From Pseudomonadota bacterium (GTDB lineage Bacteria; Pseudomonadota; Gammaproteobacteria; Pseudomonadales; Oleiphilaceae), in NCBI GenBank assembly GCA_002747395.1, contig PDPE01000036.1, positions 18,766-82,765 on the forward strand: a stretch of DNA of 64,000 bases. Reading direction: 5' to 3'. The notes beneath the pieces are model-generated. The model ran no database searches. It was given only the letters and a program-made list of their open reading frames with translations, and was not told the origin of the DNA. This document shows, one piece after another, positions 18,021 to 26,220 of the stretch (the first letter of the stretch is position 1; every line of letters starts with the position of its first letter). The position numbers and the translations under genes were made by a program.

Positions 18021-18776
18021 GCAATCATTCTTGCAGCCGGAAGGGGCAGCAGGATGAAACAGTTAACCCGTGACCGCCCCAAGTGTCTGTTAAAAGTGGG
18101 TGACAAATCCCTGCTGGACAGGCAGTTGGCGGCATTACGGGCTGCAGGTATCGATGAGACGGGAATCGTGACGGGGTACCGGCGGGAGATGCTGCAGTTC
18201 GATGGTATTACCGAGTTTTACAATCCTGACTGGCAAAGCACCAACATGGTTTCGTCATTGCTTTGTGCCAGTTCCTGGCTGGAGACCTGTCCCTGTGTTA
18301 TCAGCTATTCCGACATTTTCTATCAGCCGGATGCAGTGATCAGCCTGATCAATGCCAGTGCCGGGCTTGCTCTGACCTACGATGCCAACTGGCTTGACCT
18401 GTGGCGCAAGAGATTCAGCGACCCGCTGGAAGATGCCGAGACGTTCGTTTTAGGCGAGAATGATGAGTTACTTGAGATTGGTCAGAAACCCCCTGTATGT
18501 CAACATAATGCTGTACCAGACAAGATCCACGGGCAGTATATGGGGCTGATTTATATTACCCCCGAGGCCTGGAAAAAGGTGCTACCTGTTCTTGATGAAA
18601 TGAATGAGTCAAAACTGGCCCGGCTTTACCTGACTGATTTGCTACAGCTCGTCATTGCCAGGAAAATCCTGCCAATCAGGGCCGTTCGTTATGAATTACC
18701 CTGGGGAGAAGTGGATAGCGAGGCTGATTTGGATCTCTATCAGAGTGGTACTAATCATCAGAGTGGTATTAATTGA
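17976..18776 (+). CDS. CTP:phosphoglutamine cytidylyltransferase-like nucleotidyltransferase (Cj1416 type)
   Basis: A 266-aa MobA/GlmU-like nucleotidyltransferase: IILAAGRGSRM, DRPKCLLKVGDKSLLDRQL (NTP-binding loop and Lys), SYSDIFY (metal Asp) and ELPWGEVDSEADLDLY at the C-terminal side. In C. jejuni Cj1416 joins L-glutamine phosphate and CTP. The GTG at 17976 overlaps the previous stop; further GTGs at 17985 and 17991 are possible because the first 15 codons are a tandem duplication (VNNVE/VNDLK/VNDVK). The last codons are duplicated too (QSGTNH/QSGIN). The gene ends convergently with, and overlaps by 8 bp, the CysC-like gene. Confidence 0.82.
   Translation: MNNVEVNDLKVNDVKAIILAAGRGSRMKQLTRDRPKCLLKVGDKSLLDRQLAALRAAGIDETGIVTGYRREMLQFDGITEFYNPDWQSTNMVSSLLCASSWLETCPCVISYSDIFYQPDAVISLINASAGLALTYDANWLDLWRKRFSDPLEDAETFVLGENDELLEIGQKPPVCQHNAVPDKIHGQYMGLIYITPEAWKKVLPVLDEMNESKLARLYLTDLLQLVIARKILPIRAVRYELPWGEVDSEADLDLYQSGTNHQSGIN
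18741..18776 (+). repeat. In-frame tandem duplication, 2 x 18 nt, at the nucleotidyltransferase end
   Basis: CAGAGTGGTA begins both 18-nt units; they encode QSGTNH and QSGIN plus the TGA stop. The second unit also contains the stop codon of the convergent CysC-like gene, so the 8-bp gene overlap may have arisen with the duplication. Confidence 0.75.
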
Positions 18777-19299
18777 TGGACTGACTGGATAGAATATCAT
18801 CCAGTATCTGTTGCGGGGTCAGCTTTGATGTGTCGTATGTCAGATCAGCCTGTAGAGGGTATTCGGCTTTCAGGTCTTTACCCACCATATTTTGTATGTT
18901 TTTTTGGTAAAGCCCTTTGCTGCATCTGGCCTCGATAACGGATTGTGGGGGATTCAGGAAAATCTCGGTGTAGTTTTCGATATTGGCCCTGTTCCATTGT
19001 TGCACTTCATGGAAGAGAGAAATTGTGGCGATGACGACCTGTATTCCCTGATCAGACAGCAGCTTGCACAGTCGGGCATTTTTACCGGCAATCATTTTAC
19101 GGGAGTTCAGGTCATGGCCACCATGATCGCCATATACTTGCCGCAGTATATCTCCATCCAGATACACGGTTGCCGGGTTTTTCCCCTGTAAAAATTGATA
19201 TAGAAGCTCCCCCAGGGTGGATTTTCCGCTTCCGGAAAGGCCGGTGATCCAATAAACCGGGGCTGTACTGTTTTTTGTCGGCATGGGTTTATTTATCAT
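18769..19299 (-). CDS. CysC-like kinase, probable cytidine diphosphoramidate kinase (Cj1415 type)
   Basis: A 176-aa P-loop kinase of the adenylyl-sulfate kinase family: Walker A GLSGSGKST (about 21-29), YLDGDILRQVYG (family DGDxxR) and VIATISLFHEVQQWNR (family SPxxxxRxxxR region, altered). True CysC phosphorylates the 3'-OH of APS; C. jejuni Cj1415 does the same to cytidine diphosphoramidate. Its overlap with the nucleotidyltransferase gene favours the second role, while the sulfotransferase-fold gene downstream on its other side keeps PAPS synthesis open. ATG at 19299 is preferred over TTG at 19320; ATG at 19284 is also possible. Confidence 0.8.
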   Translation of the reverse strand: MINKPMPTKNSTAPVYWITGLSGSGKSTLGELLYQFLQGKNPATVYLDGDILRQVYGDHGGHDLNSRKMIAGKNARLCKLLSDQGIQVVIATISLFHEVQQWNRANIENYTEIFLNPPQSVIEARCSKGLYQKNIQNMVGKDLKAEYPLQADLTYDTSKLTPQQILDDILSSQSIN

Positions 19300-19368
19300 C
19301 CGAAATCTATCACTGAACAAAAGATGTGTGCCACATGGTTCATGTAACTCTCATGTGAACATTGCGGA

Positions 19369-21189
19369 TCAGATTGTGTATCCCAGATAATCGAAATGCT
19401 CTTTACATTCGGCCCTGATGATTTCCAGATCCTTGTTATCCAGGTAGTTTTTCCATTCACCAGGTGTACCTCGCCGCTTGCCATCACTGGCAGGATCAAA
19501 CAGCATCGGGTACCTTCCCAAACGTAAATCATCATTTATGTAATAGAAGTTATCCATAACTGCTCTGTCAAGTTGTCTGTCGTCGACAGCAATCTGCAAA
19601 AAATTACAGATATCCCGTAAATATTTTGCGGGTTGGTATATGAAGTCTTCATACCGTAACGGGTACACTTTACCGCTTTTTATCCAGTTAATAGAATCAC
19701 CTTCCAGAAAATCTGCCAGCCACCCCTTGATGCGTATTTGCTTCTTGAGCTGAATATCCCAACTATCTTTGGATTTTGCCTCACTGTAATTGGCGTTGTG
19801 CCTGAACAGGGTGACCAGGGCATCAAGAGGATGCCTCAATAAATGGATGATTCTCGCCTGGCTATCAAGCAGCGTTGAATACTTGCTGTATTTAAGGTGT
19901 ACTGACAACAGTCTGTCCCGGTTTTCTTCCTGAACCAAATGTGACATAAGCACTTCACTATTCATGCCATTTACATCATATTGGGAAAGTTGGGGGGGAT
20001 TTTTACCGAGGATACGGTATATAAAATTTGCCAGAAAATGGGTGCCAGCCCCATGCATGGAAACCAGAATTCTAACGGGCACCTGTGGTGACGCAACACC
20101 TTTTTCAGTCAGGTCAGTGGTTATATATCGAGGCCTGCTCCTGTCAAAGTTTACCTGTGAGAAAGAGATGCTGTCATGGAGAGACTGAATGCGCTGATGA
20201 TCAATCTGTTTTTCCATTGCCTGCAGGCATAACTGCCTGGCTTTTTCTGGTGATTCAAAGTCAAAAGTCAGGAGAATGGCATTATATGTCGCCACACTGT
20301 TCGTTTCTTCCAGACTGCATGCCGATTGAAATGTTTTTATCGCCTTCTCGATATTTGCGATGCGGGATAGATATAACCCCTCCAGATTTAAAGCCGATAC
20401 AGTATCACCAGTGAGTCGTTTCAGGTGCTTGAACAAGGCTTCTTCATCACTGTTCTTTTTGGGGTCTGTCAAGGAGTGTAGAATACCTGATCTACTATAA
20501 TCGGCCTGTTTTGTTACTGCATTCGAATCATTTTTCGCCAGGACTTTGTTGTAGACTTCAAACGCATTTGCAAAATTTTTGTTTGCTGCATGTATTATCA
20601 AGCCAAGATAATCTTCTTTATCAATATGTTGATGCAGCGATCTGGCTTGTTTATAACAGTCTGATGCATCATCTATTTGCCCGTTTATGAGATGCCTTTC
20701 AGTTAACTCCAGCAGTCTGTTGCTTCTTTGATTCAGTGCTGTCGGTATATACTCGTTATGAGTCGGCATTTCCCACAAAAAAATGACATTTCTATACCGG
20801 GTTCTCTTTAAATACGACTCATTTATTTGATGATAGTGGTATGGTGATGTGCACACAAAAAGTGTGCTGTTCTGGTCGAGCTCTGCGGTTGGCGGAAAAA
20901 CCGGATATTTAACTCCAAAGAACTCCACCCGGTCGATATCAGCATTTCTATCAATAAAGCCTGACACTTCAATATCGTAACGTTTTAAAATATAAAGCAG
21001 CAGTTTTCCACTATTGCCAGCGCCATACAAGTAACACCTGGCGCTCCCACCGGGCCGGTTTGAAATAAATTTTTCTAAAAAACGGAACAGTTTATATGCG
21101 TTGTCCCAACTGATCGGAGCCATCAAAGCACTATCATGTTGTTGCACCGTTTCGTAACACAAATCAATGTATAGTGAATTACTACTCAT
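19369..21189 (-). CDS. Rossmann module - TPR - sulfotransferase-fold protein
   Basis: A 606-aa three-part protein. Residues about 45-150 form a small Rossmann-like domain (CYLYGAGNSGKLLLYIL ... GFIDRNADID). Residues about 165-345 are helical repeats of TPR character. Residues about 365-606 are a sulfotransferase domain: VSMHGAGTHFLANFIYR in place of the PSB loop, IIHLLRHPLDALVTLFRH as the 3'-phosphate motif, YPLRYEDF, and KRRGTPGEWKNYL as the closing RxGxxGxWK motif. The fold binds a 3'-phosphonucleotide donor, normally PAPS. Because the neighbouring kinase should make a 3'-phospho-CDP-phosphoramidate, this protein could instead transfer phosphoramidate; that is inference. TPRs suggest a protein or glycoprotein acceptor. 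Confidence 0.78.
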   Translation of the reverse strand: MSSNSLYIDLCYETVQQHDSALMAPISWDNAYKLFRFLEKFISNRPGGSARCYLYGAGNSGKLLLYILKRYDIEVSGFIDRNADIDRVEFFGVKYPVFPPTAELDQNSTLFVCTSPYHYHQINESYLKRTRYRNVIFLWEMPTHNEYIPTALNQRSNRLLELTERHLINGQIDDASDCYKQARSLHQHIDKEDYLGLIIHAANKNFANAFEVYNKVLAKNDSNAVTKQADYSRSGILHSLTDPKKNSDEEALFKHLKRLTGDTVSALNLEGLYLSRIANIEKAIKTFQSACSLEETNSVATYNAILLTFDFESPEKARQLCLQAMEKQIDHQRIQSLHDSISFSQVNFDRSRPRYITTDLTEKGVASPQVPVRILVSMHGAGTHFLANFIYRILGKNPPQLSQYDVNGMNSEVLMSHLVQEENRDRLLSVHLKYSKYSTLLDSQARIIHLLRHPLDALVTLFRHNANYSEAKSKDSWDIQLKKQIRIKGWLADFLEGDSINWIKSGKVYPLRYEDFIYQPAKYLRDICNFLQIAVDDRQLDRAVMDNFYYINDDLRLGRYPMLFDPASDGKRRGTPGEWKNYLDNKDLEIIRAECKEHFDYLGYTI

Positions 21190-21205
21190 GGCGTGTTTGC
21201 TCCTT

Positions 21206-21285
21206 TACATCCCATAAAAAGTAGAACCTTCCAAAGTCAGACTCCGGGACAATTATTCAGTTCGGCCAGTGTATTTGATTTTCTG
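21206..21285. repeat. Diverged intergenic repeat, copy A
   Basis: About 80 bp that align, with roughly three quarters identity and two single-base gaps, to copy B at 22474-22554. Shared blocks include ATAAAAA, GTAGAA(C/T)CTTCC and GGNCAGTGT(A/G)TTT. It lies upstream of the sulfotransferase-fold gene within the 262-bp gap 21190-21451, which otherwise shows no gene. Confidence 0.65.
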
Positions 21286-21451
21286 TTTGTCAGTTTGTAA
21301 ACACCATTTAATAAACGTCTTCCAAAGAAACAAGCTGGCGTATTTACTTGCGCCTCCCTGGGGTAAGTAATCATGATTTGGCAATGCTTACAAAGCATGC
21401 AAAGATATTTCATTTTCCAAAATGATTCGTTTTAAATCGGTGCCTGGAGGT

Positions 21452-22204
21452 TTAGTTGTTTAGTTGAGCCAACCATATTCGTGTTGTATAGGGTACATGA
21501 ATTGATTCAGAATCCATCTCGCTTAAATAATGCTCGATGTCCTTAATTATATTTGAAAACCGATTGCCGGCTTGACGCTGCAAAGTGGCATGGGAACGCC
21601 AGGCTTCAACTATGTCTTTTCGACTTTGTTCATGCAGTATGTCGTATTCAATTTTTTCAACACGACTAAACAGGCCGCTATCATTGAGAAATTTTGTTTG
21701 ATCCTCTCGTCGGGTTCCATATTCATAATTTCTAATATGAGACTGAATAATATTTTCGATATTCGACTGTATCGGATCAGATAAATCCCTGTGATTCCAC
21801 ATGGCCGCCAGCCAGCCTTTTGGCAATGCTATCCGTTTAAATTCTTTAAGGGCTGCAGAACGATCCAAAACATTAAAGGAAGAACCAAAAGTTACCGCCC
21901 CAAATGTGGTATCGGCCTGCCCGGTGTCTTCTCCAGTTGCACTAACCCATCTTACATTCCTGTATTCCCTGGTTCTTTGAATACCGAGTTCTCTCATATT
22001 GGTGTTTGGTTCTACGGACACCACACTGTACCCGGCTTTTGCCAGGGCAAGCGTCAGGTGAGCTGTGCCTGCGCCAATATCACAAATGAGGTCATCAGCC
22101 TTTAATTCCATTATTTCAAGCATGTTTTTTATTGCTTCAGTCGAATAGTCAGGCCGCTTTAAGTATGCCTGGGCGAGCTGTGAGTAATCCCATTTCGAGT
22201 TCAA
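21452..22204 (-). CDS. Class I SAM-dependent methyltransferase (possible Cj1419-type)
   Basis: A 250-aa methyltransferase with the SAM loop LICDIGAGTAHLTLALA (about 38-54), acidic strand end SVEPN (about 63-67), and FGAVTFGSSFNVL as motif post-II. The start WDYSQLAQAYLKRPDYS is typical of small-molecule class I methyltransferases. Two SAM methyltransferases accompany the phosphoramidate enzymes in C. jejuni and account for the O-methyl group, so this one and 23220-23999 are natural counterparts. Position alone does not prove the substrate. Confidence 0.78.
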   Translation of the reverse strand: MNSKWDYSQLAQAYLKRPDYSTEAIKNMLEIMELKADDLICDIGAGTAHLTLALAKAGYSVVSVEPNTNMRELGIQRTREYRNVRWVSATGEDTGQADTTFGAVTFGSSFNVLDRSAALKEFKRIALPKGWLAAMWNHRDLSDPIQSNIENIIQSHIRNYEYGTRREDQTKFLNDSGLFSRVEKIEYDILHEQSRKDIVEAWRSHATLQRQAGNRFSNIIKDIEHYLSEMDSESIHVPYTTRIWLAQLNN

Positions 22205-22623
22205 GTGTCTGTTCCTTCCCGGGTTTTAGTTGATTGTACTTATTCTTCACCAAATAATTCATTAGCGGCAAAATTGAAACAATTCATGACTTGTCATCAT
22301 TTGGGAACGTCATAAACCGGCTTGTACGCCGTTGCGCCCCTATGCTAGCAGGTTTGCTGTTGTTGACACAAGGCAGATCGGGGTAACTTGCCAGCCCCGC
22401 AAACATATGCAAACCTGACTAAAATAGTTGCTGCCAGAAAATCTTGATTATGAAACAGCATCACTTTAGCCACTACATTTTATAAAAAAGTAGAATCTTC
22501 CGAAGCCTGGTTCCAAGGCTATTGATCAGCCTGGTCAGTGTGTTTTATTTTCTGGATTCTGGCGACCTGGGCTTTTAAAGAAAGAGGAGTTTTGCCGGTG
22601 CAGGGTATGTGGAGTGTTAACCG
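22205..22623. other. 419-bp intergenic region without a gene
   Basis: No reading frame in this stretch looks like a gene. Its right part holds copy B of the diverged intergenic repeat. CTGGATTCTGGCGACCTGGG after it is a small internal repetition. A promoter for the methyltransferase at 21452 is expected here but no clear boxes stand out. Confidence 0.5.
22474..22554. repeat. Diverged intergenic repeat, copy B
   Basis: Partner of copy A at 21206-21285, same orientation, 1.27 kb away. The gene between them is the first methyltransferase, so the repeat may mark an old tandem duplication of a promoter or leader segment. Confidence 0.65.
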
Positions 22624-23109
22624 TCAGGTGTTTGAGGTTGAGGTCAATCGCATTAAAGGGCTCGGCCCGGCAAGTTGCAGAAGTTCTTCGTCTGACGGGA
22701 CTTTTATATCCAGAATATGGTTAGATACAATTTGCCTGGCGCCTTTATAGTAAGGGTAGTTACAGTCCAGGGAAACAAAGTCTTCATCAAAGCTGATAAC
22801 CCGTCCGATTGTATCACACCCTCCGATAATGGCATTTGTGATAAAAAGCATGCCTTCTTTTAGAGGCTTGTCAGACTTCAGGTTTTTTCTACGTATTTTT
22901 ATTACTTTAAATTGCTGGAATTCAAATAATGGTGATGAAAATTCAAAGGAAAACTCATCGTTGATTTTTCTGCCGGACAAATGGTTTGCCAAAACTGCAT
23001 CGAAATGTCTTGGGTATATTCCTGTGATCTCAAAGTCACTGGAATAATCCACTATCGGACAGTCTGTTTTCTGCCTCAGCGTTACCATCATGCCTTCTTT
23101 AATCATCAT
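22624..23109 (-). CDS. Degenerate SlyD/FKBP-like protein, copy 2
   Basis: A 161-aa paralogue of the protein at 14223-14696. Shared landmarks: MVTLRQK, FEITGIYPRHF, GRKINDEFSF, PLKEGMLF, VSLDCNYPYYKGA and SDEEL. This is the SlyD order of FKBP half, insert-in-flap, and closing DxNxxxxG strand, again without the AYG tyrosine and the His-rich tail. It sits between the two methyltransferases. Two copies flanking the phosphoramidate genes suggest a job linked to that pathway, for instance as a non-catalytic chaperone or acceptor-binding subunit. This is inference. Confidence 0.6.
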   Translation of the reverse strand: MMIKEGMMVTLRQKTDCPIVDYSSDFEITGIYPRHFDAVLANHLSGRKINDEFSFEFSSPLFEFQQFKVIKIRRKNLKSDKPLKEGMLFITNAIIGGCDTIGRVISFDEDFVSLDCNYPYYKGARQIVSNHILDIKVPSDEELLQLAGPSPLMRLTSTSNT

Positions 23110-23219
23110 TGATTGGGTATTCCTGTAATATAGAAGTCAACGTCTTAAGGCTAGGTAGTGCGTGGTTTCTGTTGTTTCAGACTTCTTTATTATTGACCTG
23201 AGAATGGAATGGCAGTGCA

Positions 23220-23999
23220 TTATTTGATCGGTGTCGCTTCAATCAGAAGATGCCAGCCCAGTCGCTTTTCAAGGGTTCTGAACATTGTGTCCGGCATGCT
23301 CTCAAACCAGGGCTCTTTTTCATAAATATGGTTCACATATTTTTCAATTTTGTAAGGGAAAATATGATCCTGTTGAATGCTGGTTAACTCAAATCCGGCC
23401 AGTAAGGAAATAACATCGGGTTCGGTATAGGTATTGGCAACAGGGCATCCATACTGGGCTTCCGGTTGATCAAGTCCGGCCTCAATCATGATATTTTTCC
23501 AGCTGTTTCTGGCGTACAGCATCAGACGAAATATGCCGCCCGGTTTAACCAGTTTGTGTATCTCCCGAATCACTTTGTGCGGGTTGGGAGTGTGGTGTAT
23601 TACACCAAAAGAATAAACGAGATCGAATGTACTCTCATCAAAACAGGATGAAAGCTCTTCAGCATTAACACAATCAATTTTTCCGGGGAGTCCAAAAACA
23701 TCAAACCGAGACCTGGCTACTTTGACGCTTTCCATGGATAAGTCAACGCCGGAATAGTTGGCTCCAGCCCTGGCAAAATTGATTGCATCCGTACCAATGC
23801 CGCAACCCACTTCCAGAACATTTTTCTCTTTCCATTCCTTAAATCCCGCAAAACCGGGGATATGTGGTTCCACAAAATACTTGCGCTTTTCAACTTCATC
23901 GAAATACTCCCTACTACCAAAAGGCTTGGCAGAGTGATGTATATTGCAGGGTCTTTTATCCCAGAATTCCTTTACATCTTGTATTGTTACTTCGTTCAT
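23220..23999 (-). CDS. Class I SAM-dependent methyltransferase (possible Cj1420-type)
   Basis: A 259-aa enzyme: VKEFWDKRPCNIHHS at the N terminus, then EYFDEVEKRKYFVEPHIPGF, the SAM loop NVLEVGCGIGTDAINFARAG (about 61-80), GVDLSMESVK, and YSFGVIHHTPNPHKVIREI as motif post-II. The N-terminal EFWDxRPCN segment is characteristic of methyltransferases in surface-glycan clusters, including those beside phosphoramidate genes. ATG at 23999 has GGGAG at good spacing; an in-frame extension to 24026 lacks one. Confidence 0.82.
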   Translation of the reverse strand: MNEVTIQDVKEFWDKRPCNIHHSAKPFGSREYFDEVEKRKYFVEPHIPGFAGFKEWKEKNVLEVGCGIGTDAINFARAGANYSGVDLSMESVKVARSRFDVFGLPGKIDCVNAEELSSCFDESTFDLVYSFGVIHHTPNPHKVIREIHKLVKPGGIFRLMLYARNSWKNIMIEAGLDQPEAQYGCPVANTYTEPDVISLLAGFELTSIQQDHIFPYKIEKYVNHIYEKEPWFESMPDTMFRTLEKRLGWHLLIEATPIK

Positions 24000-24155
24000 T
24001 TGAGCTCCCTTTTTCAAAAAGGTCATTTGTTGAAAGCGGGTATTTACCTGGTTGGCCTATTGAGTTTTTCAGGTCTCCTGGATTCTTATTGCTGATGAGA
24101 ATAAGCTCTTTCTTGATCGCATTCAACTGCTTTTTCAGCCCCCTGGCATTGGTGG

Positions 24156-25493
24156 TCACTCCTGAGCAACCACTGTAATAACATGTATCAGCGCCTCTGA
24201 TTTCCCTTCTCCACCGCTGCGGATCATAAGGCTTTGTTTTTTTTCCGGGTGATCAACAGGTATGAAAACTTCAACCAGTTCCGGTGCAGCGCGTAGAATT
24301 CTTTCCTGTGCGATATCACGGTTTTCCAATAACGAGCCTATACCTATGGCACCTTTGATCACTTCTATAGAGATTTGTATCCAGCAGGAATCCGGTGGAA
24401 GAAGGGTGTCAATTTCTTCAGGGTCGAAACATAGCTCCAGAGAATACCCCCATGCACCCGAGTGGGTGATCAGATGCATGGGGTCTGTATCGGAAAGAGC
24501 AGAATCATGGTGGAGCAACATCGTTTTTCTACTGAAATGACAAAGTGTTCTGCCTGCTGAAACAGGTTTTCCGGCTCGCTGGACAATGTTGCCATTTTCA
24601 AGTTTCAGCAAGCCATGTTTTCTGATGAAGTGATGTATTCGTTGATAGTCGGGAGCCAGTTGCAGTGCTTTTTCGCAATGAAAGAAAATTTCCTCCGACT
24701 GGTAGTTGATGAAGGCTAACTGTTCTGCCGCCCACATGTGTATGCCTGCCTGACATCGGTCAAGGTTAATATCGGAAAGGTTCGGGTGGTTTCCGAATTG
24801 TCTGTGAAAATGGTGAAGATAGTGGATTTTGTCATCAACCATTTGACGGAATGTGTCGTCTCTGAATGACATGGACACCTGTGCCCGGAGTGCTTTTACT
24901 ACGGGTTTGTCGAACCATTCAAAACGATCAGAAGGATATTTGAGGGCAAGCCTTGCCCAAAGTTCGTAGTCGCAACAGGTTTTGTAGTCCGGCAGGTAGT
25001 GGAGTTCATCCTTGAGCAGCGATCTGTTAAAAAATGACGAAGAAATGGAACAGATATGCTCGCAGCTCAGGTGGCGTTCAAGTGCCAGGTAGTCATCCTG
25101 ATACTGATCAACCGGTTTCTCCTGGTCATTGAGAAAGGTACAGATACCACCACACACAATATGACCTGGGTGTTGCTCAAACCAGCGCACGGCAGTTTCG
25201 ATGGTGTTCGGGTAATAGCGTTCGTCGGTTGAAAAAATACCCACGATGTCTCCCCGGGCATTTTTCAGTGCTTTGGAGTAGGCATCAGATATTCCTGAAT
25301 CAGGCTCCGAAATAACCCTGAGATTAAGTGGCACTTCCTTTAGATAGTCCAGTGTTCCATCAGTCGATGCGCCGTCAATCACAACGACTTCAAACTGTTG
25401 CCAGGTTTGCTCCATAAGGGAAAGCATGGCCTTTTCCAGCATGGGTCGGGCATTTTTGGTGGCAAGAACAATAGAAACCTGTTTATTTTTCAT
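24156..25493 (-). CDS. Family 2 glycosyltransferase with C-terminal extension
   Basis: The first 245 residues of this 445-aa protein are a GT-A domain (VSIVLATKNARPMLEKAM, VVVIDGASTDGT, GDIVGIFSTDERYYPNT, YKTCCDYELWARLAL), the WbbD/colanic-acid-type GT2 layout. Residues 245-310 are helical, and the last 130 form a beta-rich domain (SLELCFDPEEI, WIQISIEVIKGAIGIG, VEVFIPVDHP) that could be a carbohydrate-binding fold; I do not recognise its family. Its start overlaps the formyltransferase stop by 11 bp, so the two genes are co-transcribed. Confidence 0.8.
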   Translation of the reverse strand: MKNKQVSIVLATKNARPMLEKAMLSLMEQTWQQFEVVVIDGASTDGTLDYLKEVPLNLRVISEPDSGISDAYSKALKNARGDIVGIFSTDERYYPNTIETAVRWFEQHPGHIVCGGICTFLNDQEKPVDQYQDDYLALERHLSCEHICSISSSFFNRSLLKDELHYLPDYKTCCDYELWARLALKYPSDRFEWFDKPVVKALRAQVSMSFRDDTFRQMVDDKIHYLHHFHRQFGNHPNLSDINLDRCQAGIHMWAAEQLAFINYQSEEIFFHCEKALQLAPDYQRIHHFIRKHGLLKLENGNIVQRAGKPVSAGRTLCHFSRKTMLLHHDSALSDTDPMHLITHSGAWGYSLELCFDPEEIDTLLPPDSCWIQISIEVIKGAIGIGSLLENRDIAQERILRAAPELVEVFIPVDHPEKKQSLMIRSGGEGKSEALIHVITVVAQE

Positions 25494-26220
25494 CTAGCGT
25501 CAAATAGACCTTTTTATTGTTGATTAACGTGTATGGGCGCGGCTTTCCAGGAAAGGTAAGAGAGCGTATTTTGTCGTAGATTTCCACTTCCGGCAGGCTG
25601 AGGTCAATATGGTGGTTGACCCTGTCTCTCGGGTAAAACCCGGCCTTACCTGTTTGCGCTTGCGCTGGAACAAAACCGTCAGTTTTTATTATTCTCCCTA
25701 TGTTATCAATAAAGAGTTCGTAGACTTTGTCAGAAGCACGGCAATGAAGGCTATAGGCGGTATCATCCTCGAAGATGGGCATTGACCGCCTGTCGATAAT
25801 CGGGCCGGCATCGAGTTTTTCAACCATGTAATGCAAGGTCACTTCAAATTCCCAACAGTTTTCCTTGCGGGCGTTCGCTATCGCGTGAAGTACACTGTTT
25901 GAACCGCGATAACGAGGCAGGGGGCCGAGGTGCAGATTGATAAACCCCTTTGCAGGAATCTGTAGCTCCTGTTCGGTAAGCACGCTGTCGTAAAGCAGGC
26001 TGATTCCCAGATCGAATTTCTGTTCACAAATCTGATTTCTGTGGATTATCTCGATATTGTGCGCTTTCGCCAGAGTGGTAATATCCTGATCTGAACGAAG
26101 GTTTACAGGGGTAACATGCGGTGCCACGGCGACGATATCTATATCCTGAAAATGGTTGATCAGAAAATGAAAGCAATGATAGCTCTCGACCCGGCTTCCC
26201 AGTATAAGGATTTTTGTCAT
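25483..26220 (-). CDS. Formyltransferase family protein, probable sugar N-formyltransferase
   Basis: A 245-aa protein resembling the catalytic half of methionyl-tRNA formyltransferase: FINLHLGPLPRYRG supplies the Asn-His pair and VEKLDAGPII the Asp of the N10-formyl-THF triad. It lacks the tRNA-binding C-terminal domain. Similar enzymes formylate 4-amino sugars on nucleotide donors (VioF, FdtF, WlaRD). The aminotransferase gene next to it overlaps by 4 bp (ATGA on the minus strand), so amination and formylation probably act in series on one sugar. Which carbon and sugar cannot be told. Confidence 0.82.
   Translation of the reverse strand: MTKILILGSRVESYHCFHFLINHFQDIDIVAVAPHVTPVNLRSDQDITTLAKAHNIEIIHRNQICEQKFDLGISLLYDSVLTEQELQIPAKGFINLHLGPLPRYRGSNSVLHAIANARKENCWEFEVTLHYMVEKLDAGPIIDRRSMPIFEDDTAYSLHCRASDKVYELFIDNIGRIIKTDGFVPAQAQTGKAGFYPRDRVNHHIDLSLPEVEIYDKIRSLTFPGKPRPYTLINNKKVYLTLDEK

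Noticed and set aside
18769..19299. Ordinary CysC (APS kinase) for general sulfate assimilation
   Set aside because: Possible, but no cysD/cysN/cysH in the window and the gene overlaps the phosphoramidate nucleotidyltransferase gene; kept as the alternative.
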